Assembly: GCA_021604705.1 (NCBI GenBank)
Contig: BQJM01000016.1
Coordinates: 1-33,002 of the forward strand
Source of the DNA: a marine bacterium B5-7
GTDB lineage: Bacteria > Pseudomonadota > Gammaproteobacteria > BQJM01
Direction: 5' to 3'
Length of the DNA: 33,002 bases
Below, in pieces: positions 1 to 8,900 of the stretch. The notes beneath the pieces are model-generated. The model searched no databases and was not told the DNA's origin. It saw only the letters and a list, made by a program, of their open reading frames with translations. A program made the position numbers and the translations under genes. The number at the start of each line of letters is the position of its first letter. Positions within the stretch are counted from its first letter, which is position 1.

Positions 1-140
1 TTCTTGTTTCAAAGACATTAGGTCGTTCTCCTGCCATGGCATAACGTGACTCCGTAAGTATCATTTTTAAACTTGATACCTTACGGCAATCTGTTACCTA
101 TGTCCTCGAACGTTTGTTACCTATGTCCCCGGTCCGTACA
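1..140. mobile_element. End of an IS-like element (possibly IS481-type), partial
   Basis: No gene is visible here. The segment carries two direct copies of TGTTACCTATGTCC(T/C)CG at 92-108 and 115-131, a pattern I associate from memory with termini of IS481-like elements. Just inside is an imperfect inverted repeat, CCGTAAGTATC (52-62) and GATACCTTACGG (75-86), which could be a terminator. The similarity to the 32 kb REP cluster begins abruptly at 141, so I place the element boundary at about 140. The transposase, if present, lies outside the window. The IS family is a guess; an insertion boundary is better supported. Confidence 0.4.
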
Positions 141-193
141 CCTTGAGCCGGAATTTCCTGAAAGTACGACAGCAATAGAGCGTGGGATGACAG
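141..193. repeat. Truncated REP-like hairpin repeat
   Basis: The stretch beginning CCTTGAGCCGGAAT and ending GGGATGACAG matches the repeat cluster at 32181-32253, including the phrase GCCGGAAT(C/T)TCCTGA. Here the left half of the first hairpin (TGTCATTCCGG) is missing and replaced by the IS-like end. It lies immediately downstream of the hda stop codon. Confidence 0.6.
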
Positions 194-194
194 C

Positions 195-887
195 TTATAA
201 ACTCAAAACATCTTTCACAAAAGGCACCGTAAGTTTACGCTGCTCTGCTAAAGAGGCTTGATCAAGCGTATCTAAGGCGCTGAGTAAGGCATCCATTTGT
301 CGTGGGAGACGGCTAATCATGAAGGTACACACCGCATCAGGTAGCTCAAAGCCACGTTGTTCTGCGCGCTGCTGTATCGCCAGCATTTTATGTTGATCGC
401 TCAGTGGCTGACAATGAAAAACTAAATCTGCACCCAAGCGCGTACGTAAGTCCGGTAAAGTTAACGATAGTTGGGCCGGTGGCTTTAAACCTGTGATCAC
501 CAAGGTTTTTCCCGCATCACGTAAACGGTTATACAAATGAAACACCGCTTCTTGCCAAGCCATATTATCGCTAATCGCTTCAATATCATCAAACAACAAA
601 ACATCCATCGCATCCAAATCTTGCAGCAATGCAGAATCCAGGGTGACGGCTTCATGTAAAGGTAAATAAAACGCACGCTTTGCTAGTGTTTCAGCATACT
701 GGTAAGCCGCTTGCAACAAATGGGTTTTACCTGCGCCCTGCTCACCCCAAATCATTAGACAACCTGTCATTTGTCCGTTTAACGCAGATTGTACCGTTGC
801 AATCAACTCAGCATTATCCCCTTCAACAAAATTATCGAAGGTCGCATCATCCCGTAAACGCATACCTAAAGTCAGCTGGGTAAACAT
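195..887 (-). CDS. hda: DnaA regulatory inactivator Hda (DnaA-like AAA+ ATPase)
   Basis: A 230-residue AAA+ protein of the DnaA/Hda family, which with the DNA-loaded beta clamp promotes ATP hydrolysis by DnaA and so restrains re-initiation of replication. Visible features are an N-terminal clamp-binding-type motif (QLTLGM, residues 4-9), Walker A GEQGAGKT (48-55), Walker B VLLFDD (96-101) and an arginine-rich PDLRTRLG segment (about 145-152). There is no DnaA domain IV, and the length suits Hda. I chose the ATG at 887 because it follows an AGGGGGG ribosome-binding site and begins with the family N-terminus; a start 18 bases upstream is possible but would precede the clamp motif. It overlaps the stop of the DUF2066 gene by one base (TAATG), implying translational coupling. 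This hda-DUF2066 neighbourhood is common in Gammaproteobacteria. Confidence 0.92.
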   Translation of the reverse strand: MFTQLTLGMRLRDDATFDNFVEGDNAELIATVQSALNGQMTGCLMIWGEQGAGKTHLLQAAYQYAETLAKRAFYLPLHEAVTLDSALLQDLDAMDVLLFDDIEAISDNMAWQEAVFHLYNRLRDAGKTLVITGLKPPAQLSLTLPDLRTRLGADLVFHCQPLSDQHKMLAIQQRAEQRGFELPDAVCTFMISRLPRQMDALLSALDTLDQASLAEQRKLTVPFVKDVLSL

Positions 888-1921
888 TACAATCCCCCCT
901 GCCACTGAAAAACAATCGGTCGACTATTGATGTTAGATAGTAATTTTAATCGATGATCAAGCGCAATCGCATCCGCAAAAGCTTCTTGCGTACCGCTCAA
1001 TTGAATATTGAATGTCACACTATCCCCAGAAAAAGATTGTGTTGCAACTGACGCCACGGGCACCAACTGCGTTAAGTACCGTGTTACTTTTGCAACATCT
1101 GCAATGGATTGCATACCTTGCACAAGAATTTGTTGCGCAGATTGATCAAGCGGTGCATTTAGCGTGGCATACTGTGCCGATAAAACACCCGTTAAGCGAT
1201 CCGTTAATGCACTAACCACGGCATTCACATCTTTACCAGCGGTACGCCATGCAATCGGACGGCCATTTAATACAAATTGCCAGCGCGCTTGGTATTGTGT
1301 CGCAAGCTGCGTAATATGCCCAACCAAGACCACATCGGGATGATAACGGGATGATGCTTCACGAAAATGCATATAAGACAACGGTTTTTGTAAGTCCACT
1401 TGCGTTGTCACTGCATCTTGCATATCAAACGAAGGTAACATCAAGGGCAAACCACGCTGCTGACATTGCTTCTGCATGACGGTGAGCAACGGGGATGGTA
1501 ATGACTTGTCTAACCAGATCGTTTGTTGCGGTGTGCTCATCACCACCCACGTTAAAATAGAGGGACGCGTCGCCCCCCAAATGGCTTGATGTTGCTTGCG
1601 CAATAATTTTTTGACAGCATCCGCATCGAACGTCACATCCAACAATAATTGCTGCTCATCGGTTTGATAACTATAGGTTTGCACTAGCGATTTCGCCTGT
1701 GCTAGCTGTAACTGAATCGAAGGAATAGTCGCTACCCCAACATTCCCTGATGTTTTAATTAAAACGCGACTTAATGCTTGTTTTAAAGCTTGTTGGCGTA
1801 CTGAAGCCGATTGATTTGCCACCGGCACACTTGCCGTAAATGTATCCACCTGTGTAGCTGCCGTAACAATGCAAATAGCACAAAGTAGAATACTGGCACA
1901 CAAAGCACGTATACAGTTCAT
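887..1921 (-). CDS. DUF2066 domain protein, exported
   Basis: A 344-residue protein with a clear Sec-type signal peptide (hydrophobic residues about 5-22, then TAATQ). The mature N-terminus, with VPVANQS then RQQALKQALSRVLIKTSGN, is the signature of DUF2066, a family of unknown function often found directly upstream of hda. The rest has alternating beta/alpha character and no catalytic motif that I recognise. I chose the ATG at 1921 over a TTG one codon upstream. That ATG overlaps the sppA stop (TGATG), and the 3' end overlaps hda, so the three genes form one tightly packed unit. The role is unknown; periplasmic location is inferred from the signal peptide. Confidence 0.8.
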   Translation of the reverse strand: MNCIRALCASILLCAICIVTAATQVDTFTASVPVANQSASVRQQALKQALSRVLIKTSGNVGVATIPSIQLQLAQAKSLVQTYSYQTDEQQLLLDVTFDADAVKKLLRKQHQAIWGATRPSILTWVVMSTPQQTIWLDKSLPSPLLTVMQKQCQQRGLPLMLPSFDMQDAVTTQVDLQKPLSYMHFREASSRYHPDVVLVGHITQLATQYQARWQFVLNGRPIAWRTAGKDVNAVVSALTDRLTGVLSAQYATLNAPLDQSAQQILVQGMQSIADVAKVTRYLTQLVPVASVATQSFSGDSVTFNIQLSGTQEAFADAIALDHRLKLLSNINSRPIVFQWQGGL

Positions 1922-2886
1922 CAAACAGATTCCCTCATTGCAGATGTCGACATTAAGGTTTGAAATGCACTTTCCGACAATGCCGCCCCAAAGCTAGCAC
2001 CAAAGCGCCGCGCTAAACGTTCGAACAAAGGACGTTGTGCCGTGTAATCAACAATGTATTTTTGTTTGAACACTTTTTTTGTTACAAAGTCGGTGTCGCC
2101 AAAGCCATCGATCAGACCCATGGTTTTTGCTGTTTTTCCTGTCCACACTAAGCCTGTAAATGTATCTGGCTTCACTTTCAGGCGTTTTCCACGACCAGCT
2201 TTCACACGCGCAATAAATATTTGATGCACTTCATCTAACATTTGCTTTACGTTATTCACTTGGGCTGCGTTTAAGGGTTTAAACGGATCAAGAAAATCTT
2301 TATTCTGCCCCGCAATAAAGGCACGACGCGAAATACCTAGCTTTTGAATCGCATCCACAAAACCAAAGCCATTCATGATAACGCCAATGGAGCCAACGAG
2401 GCTTGCAGGATTCGCATAAATGTCATCTGCAGCTGATGCGATATAATACGCGCCTGATGCGCATATATCATCGCAAACAGCCATCAATTTTACTTTGGGG
2501 TGCTCATGACGCAACTGCTTAATGTGTTGATATACGATGTCAGATTCAACGGGGCTGCCACCCGGACTATTGATGCGAAGAATCACCCCTTTGGTATAAG
2601 GGTCTTTAAAGGCTTTTTCTAAACCATGCACGACACGTGATGCACCAGCTGGTGCGCCCGCTAAAATAGGACCAGACACATTAATTAATGCGACATGCGA
2701 CTCGCCAATATGCTTGGGAAGATGTTTCTCTTCGGTATTTAATGCCGTGATCAACCAAACAAACAAAAATAAAAATAAGGTCTTAAAGAAAATCCCCCAG
2801 CGACGACGACGACGCTGCTCAATGACCCCATCATGCAATAAAGTTTTCAACGCGTCTTGTGCCCAAGCATCCGTACTATTTGTCAT
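1921..2886 (-). CDS. sppA: Signal peptide peptidase SppA, S49 serine protease
   Basis: A 321-residue membrane-anchored S49 protease of the short SppA type, which degrades cleaved signal peptides at the periplasmic face of the inner membrane. Residues 1-30 are cytosolic and end in a run of arginines, followed by one membrane segment (about 31-49). The catalytic serine is in CASGAYY (S144) and the general-base lysine is in AGQNKD (K196), followed by PFKPL. The SPGGSP turn at about 107-112 is also typical. I chose the ATG at 2886 because AAGGAAAA lies at good spacing upstream; a 13-residue longer form lacks such a site. It is the first gene of the sppA-DUF2066-hda set and lies 57 bases downstream of the giant ankyrin gene. 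Confidence 0.9.
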   Translation of the reverse strand: MTNSTDAWAQDALKTLLHDGVIEQRRRRRWGIFFKTLFLFLFVWLITALNTEEKHLPKHIGESHVALINVSGPILAGAPAGASRVVHGLEKAFKDPYTKGVILRINSPGGSPVESDIVYQHIKQLRHEHPKVKLMAVCDDICASGAYYIASAADDIYANPASLVGSIGVIMNGFGFVDAIQKLGISRRAFIAGQNKDFLDPFKPLNAAQVNNVKQMLDEVHQIFIARVKAGRGKRLKVKPDTFTGLVWTGKTAKTMGLIDGFGDTDFVTKKVFKQKYIVDYTAQRPLFERLARRFGASFGAALSESAFQTLMSTSAMRESV

Positions 2887-2913
2887 GCGATTTTCCTTGT
2901 GAAACTGAGCAGT

Positions 2914-2942
2914 AATATCGCACAAATAAGCGTAAGTAACAA
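2914..2942 (-). promoter_or_regulatory. Putative sigma-70 promoter for sppA-DUF2066-hda
   Basis: Read on the minus strand, TTGTTA (2937-2942) and GATATT (2914-2919) are separated by 17 bases. Each matches the consensus hexamer at 4 of 6 positions. The site sits in the only gap between the giant gene and sppA, 27 bases before the sppA start codon. Confidence 0.35.
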
Positions 2943-2943
2943 G

Positions 2944-5900
2944 CTAGAGGGGCTTGCGAGGACGAAGTTCTTCATCAGAATTACGCGTCTTGATAACCCA
3001 ATTACTGAGTTTCTCAGTACCATCCTCGGAAAGTAATGGTGATGATCTTGCATCCGGTGTACTCTGAGCACGCGGCAAATGCTTTTTCTTGTGCGCTACT
3101 TTCTTCTCCCCTGAGAGAGTTCGTTCAGGTACAGGAGGAAACGCTCTTGGATCTTTCAGTGAGAACTCAGGATTATCAGGCATGGCCTTAATGGGACGCA
3201 AAGGCCGAGGAGAAGTAGCCCTTCCATGCGTCCGTAAAGAAAAGTCCTGGACCCCTAGTGTTGAAAATGTTGAACTTGCTACACCAGTAACAACCACATC
3301 TGCAAAAAGACGCGAATTGTCTTCTGAAGGCCCCGCCTCTATTGAGACTTTCTGATTGTTATTAGTAGCCGCAGCAAAGGAAACTTTTTCGGGCTCATCA
3401 CTTAACCATCCAAAGAACTGATCCAGAGCTCCCACATGCGTTTTATTAGGCTCTGTTTTTTCTAAAACACCGCTTAGCGGGAGCAGCTTTGTTAAAAGGA
3501 AAATCATTGTCACAAAACCACTACGTCTTGCCAAATAAAGTAAATTTTCAGCCTCAACACATTGGCTTAGCAACTCCATGGTAAATATCGTTAAAAACAA
3601 CTCCACAATTTCTTTCTGGTTGTGTTTGACGGCTTTCTGCATACAAACCTTTATTTCATCGGAATACTCTGAATCGCCCGAGGAATTAAGTGATTTAGAC
3701 AAATATTCTTTGTAATTCCCATGCAACAAAATGTATTCAACAATAGATGTTGAATTAGATCGAGCGGCACAGGCTAGTGGTCTCATCCCCTTCAGATCTT
3801 TATGCCTCATGGCAAGAGCACTATCTTTCTCCGCAAGTAATCGTTTCAGAATTTCTTCACTACCCTGCCTAGCTGCAGTATGAAGGGGGGTGCGCCCACT
3901 AACATCTCGTGTATTCACCGTACAAAGTTCTCTGGATAGGAGTATTTCAACAAGATCCAATCGCCTCGCCGCAACCGCGCGATGCAAAGGCGTAATACCC
4001 TCATTGTAAACTGAAGTAGGAAATTCATAAAGCTGAAGCAGCTTACTAACAACCCTTGTCGTTTTTGCTTGCTGAGCGAGAGGTAACTCTCTCATGCAAA
4101 AATGATGAAGCACTGTATGAGTATCAATTGTTCTGCCCAGCTCTCGAGAAAGATCGTTGCCCTGTTTTGTAATCCAGAGCTCCCAGTCATTTTCTAACGC
4201 CAGACAGGTTTTAGTAAACAGTTGCATCGGAATGTCCCTAAAGACCCAGTCCAGAAAGTCATCAAAGAATTCAGTGGGAGCAGCATATTTTTTTAAATTT
4301 TTAAACGATCCCTTTCTGAAGTGAGCAGCTGCAGGAAGCGACGTAGTGACTAAAGCATCAAACAGATCTTTATTGTCGACAGGATTTGAGGAGTGTTCCA
4401 GCATTTTCTCAATTAAAGCAGATAACATGCGCACATAAGTTAAGTCTATTAGCTTTTTCATCAAAACATGCAAGTCATATAAAAAACTACTGCTCTCAAG
4501 CCAGAATGAAAATTGACTCTTTAGCAAGAGAATAAATATTTCATTCATGTCAAAATCAATTAACTCGTTTAGGAGAGAAAAGAGGTTCGGCGATCTAGCG
4601 CCATTCAACAACAAAAGATCCACCACTTTCTTGTGGCCAAATTTACATGCAAAATCCAACGCTGTTCTCGTTTTCTTTCCATCCACATTTCTTACATTAA
4701 CGTCTTCCTTGTTCACAAAATCTATTCTTTTTTGAGGAGTCTTTACCTTATTCAGAAGCAGCCGCACAATATCTTCATCTCCAGAAATCGCAGCCAAGTG
4801 AAGGGAGGTACGTCCTGACTGGTCACTAAGCCAAATATTCGCGCCATGCGCCAGTAACAACTCCGTTACAGCCACATTACCCGTCGCTGCACTACAATGA
4901 AGCGCTGTTTGATCGCCTCGCATCACTTTATTAACATAGGTTGGCTTTCGTTTTTCTGGCACCCGACTAAGTAGATAGTCCAGAGCCTGATAGTACATGC
5001 CAGCATACGCAGAGGTATTATTAGCAGACATATGCAACGGAGTCCTCAGTAACAAGGGGTCTATTGCAAAGTCATAAAATTTTTCACCCATGACATCGAG
5101 TATCACTTGAATAAGCGGCGAATCATCTCGAGAAACTGCACGCACCATAGCATACTTAATATGATCAACTATCTCAGGAGAAAGATGCTTATGTGTAATA
5201 TGCGCTAAAATATGACGAAACAATGCCTCTATTTTTTTCAGTCGCATTTCATGTTTTTTCTTGTTTGATTGTCTACACTCACTTTCCGTAAGAATCTCAG
5301 TATAAGCGCAACGAGAAATCATCAGCATTTTCGTAAACAAATTTCTAACATATTGATCGCGAAAAGTTGCTGGCAAATCCTGTGCAATAAAAATTCTCTC
5401 ACTGTCCCCATCATCGCTCAACTTATTGATTGATTTCCTCACAAGCTTTAGCACCTCTGAGTGATTTTTCTCTACTACAAAAATATCGCTCAAGGCAGTG
5501 TAATAGTAACTTGCGACCATAGGAGAACCCGCAGAGTCAGCGAGCATTGAACAACCCGATAACGCCTTCTTCGCTTCATCTAACAATATACGTCGCTGTT
5601 GACGGTCTCCAAAAACCTCTAACTGTCTCACCATGCCAATACAAACAACCGAGAAATTGAGTGTAATACGTAAAACTGTTGCCCAATCTGTTGTTGGGCT
5701 AAATGCCTTCATTAAATGTGTATATTTTTCTTTTGCTGCTTCTAGCATACGCATACAGGCATATAGTTCTGCGCTCATTTCGTCAACCAGGGATTGCACA
5801 GGCTTCAAGAGGCCTGTGCTCACGTGTCCAAGCAATTCAAGGATCAAACCTCTCGCGGTTGAATATTTAAACAAAGCAATATGTAGTTTGACCGAAGAAA

Positions 5901-8900
5901 AATAATTTTCACAGATAAGTCGTAACCGCTGTGAACGAAGTGCCTCATCTCCACCAGAATCAGTAAGCAATTTTTCACGCCATTTTTTCAACACAGAAAA
6001 ACACTCATTGTAACGCGCATATTTTTTTAGGTCATAAACAACAATGTCAATTGTATATGCTATAGCAAGCAGATCTTCTTTCTCTACGGCCGTTGATATT
6101 GCACGATTTTCTCCCCATAAAAACAATTGGAAATATATATCCGCATCAACTGATTCAATATTAGATTCGCAGTGTTTTTTTCTAAAGTGTCGGATAACAG
6201 AAAGACATTCAGATTCAGGTAAAGGCTGTATTTCCCAATCATTTGTAATGCAAGCATAAATATAATCATTGTAAATCTGAACTAAACCACCTTCACTACA
6301 TTTAACAATCATGCAAGATTCCATCGCAGTGATAATTTTCTTTACCTCACCCGAATCATCCAGTAACGTAGACAAAAGAGATAACAAGCTATCAAAAGGA
6401 ACGCTTATCAGCAGTAACAACAATTGAATGACCCGTTTAAATATTGAATACCAAAGCATTCTTTCTCTGACGACGCCAGCAACCTTAACGCTATCATCCG
6501 TCCTCAGAATATCTTCTATCGCAATCAGTAAACCTTCTGGTATATTCTCTAGCGCTAACCACACATCTGTTTTCAATAACTTATATAACTTCCTACTATA
6601 AATTAATAGAGAGGGGGAGCCTTGGGCTAAACGCATGATAACTTGAGCAATTCCTGGGGGTTCATTCGAGATAGCAGACAACTGTCGAAAAAATGTAGCC
6701 GCATTACCTTGATTTAGCTGGCCACAGCGATACCTTACGGGAAGTGAATCAAACAGTGGCTTTGATTTAGTATGCAACCAAAGTCTTACCTTAGAACTCT
6801 GCGCCTGCTTCAACAACACATCTTTTAAATCAACAGGTAAATGATCGATCCCTAGCAACAAGAAGACAATGTTATTTCTAACTTTTGGCATAGAAAATAA
6901 CATTTCTATTGCTTGTTCAAATGAAGAAAATAATTTGTCAGGAACAAAACCTAAAGCTCGGTAGAACACACGCAAAAAATAGGTTGCCAGTATTTCATCT
7001 AATTCAATTAGTTCTTTCCCTCTCGGCAATTGAACTGTCAAATAGAGGAACTGCCCCTTTGGCAAACTAGAAATATTATCATATCTATTATCACTTATCC
7101 CTCGCATCAAGCCCAAGGATAAATTTTCGGCCAAGGTAGATAAAAAAGTACTTGCATCACTTTCTTCCGAAAAAACAACAAAAGGCCCTGCATGTTCGCA
7201 CACCAACTTGCCTGCTGCAGCTAAATCTCTTTTCAACGATCGTGTTGCCGGAAAATTCTCTTTAGGTGGGAAAGAAGAGGCTATAAATGTAGGTTTACCA
7301 GAGAAATGTAAATTACTTGCTATTGTGCTGATGAATTCCGGATTAATCAGTAGCGACCAATGTGTTTCATCAGAAAAATGCATCACTTTCGTATGACTTG
7401 GCCAAGCTAAATTTTCCCGGGTCCTATAAACTTTAACGATTTCTCCACTTGAAAAAACGTTAACATCTGTTAATGCCGGAGATAACACTAATTCCTTCAT
7501 CTCATACAGTGCATTAAACAATCTAAAGAGACGGCGAAACGTAAAAATAGCATGCTCAACAATGCTATCTTGCCACGTCTTCGGCAAAAAGTTTTTTAAC
7601 TCAAGGTTGAGTGCACGTTTCGTTATCATTTTCTCTGGTGAGTCAGTAACTTGTGCTGAAAATAAATCAACACGCCCAATAACAGCATCCGTCACCTGCT
7701 CAACAAAATGATTAGCCCGAGGAAAACTAGCACCTCGCTTTATTAAAGAATCCTGGAAACCTTTTAGTATCTTACTCACCGCACGAGTACGCTCTGGTGC
7801 ATGAAGATTAGCAAATGCTTCTGGGGATGGCATATCAATGAGGTCTAGATACACTGCCGCACCTCCCTCTGTATCCGCCAATCTCTTAGCCACTAGCGCC
7901 GCCAGTACTGCACCGGCAGACCAGCCACCAATAAACCAGGGCCCTTTAGAAGAAAGACGTTTAATCACCTTCAACAAAAAGTCAGCTAACGCATTTAAAT
8001 CACTATAGATCTCCTCTTTCAACAACCTAGAAAAATTAATTGTATGAATGATGGTATCTTCAGATACTCGGAGCAAGGCATCAGCAAATTTACTATAATC
8101 ATATAGCACATCCCCCACAATCGAGTGTATGAGAATATATCGATGCCTGTATGTAGGCAGTTCATTTTCACCAAGATAAAAATTTTTAACTAACTCTATT
8201 TCTTCAAGAAAATTTCCTAACTCATAAATGGTTGGAATTTTTGAGATTTCACTTTCCACTAAAGAGCGTGATATTCCAGGAAAATCTCGTCTAATTGCTT
8301 GTTGGAAACGTGCGCTAACCACAGAGTCCATACCGAGATCCAGCAAAGTATGATCCAGGCAGCACGCAACATCAGGATATTGATACCCAGTCAAGGTTTT
8401 TAATGTATGATAAACCTTTCTCATACTCTTCGTAATGGTGTATCTCGATACCACCCAATCAGCACTATTATTTTCTTGCTTTACTTCACCCTTTGGCGAT
8501 ATTCGCCTTTTAAAGGATAATTCTGGCTTATTCTCTACATAAGTAATGCCGAAGAAGTCGCCTGTCTCTGTCCATAATTGACCATCGAACTCTTTTTTAT
8601 TCTGACGCTCGCGCTCATCCCTAGCAGGATCTAAATAGAAAACAGAACGTCCATCATAGTGCTCATAAAAACGTAACGAATCTTCTTCAGATAAATCATC
8701 CGGCAATGCATCTGGTTTATAGAGAATTAGTTCTCCATCATCTCCATTCTTAGCACAGCGAAAATTATCATTCCAGAGTGGTGTACCTAAAAAAACCTTT
8801 TCCACTGTATTCGGTAAGACACGCGCTATATCTGAACCAATTGGCGCCCCCGTGCCTCCATGGCCATTATACAAGCGACTTATCGCATCTAGTTTTAATG

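Noticed and set aside
73-261. 62-residue plus-strand frame at the window start
   Set aside because: It spans the IS-like end and a REP fragment and enters the hda gene on the opposite strand; no gene-like features.
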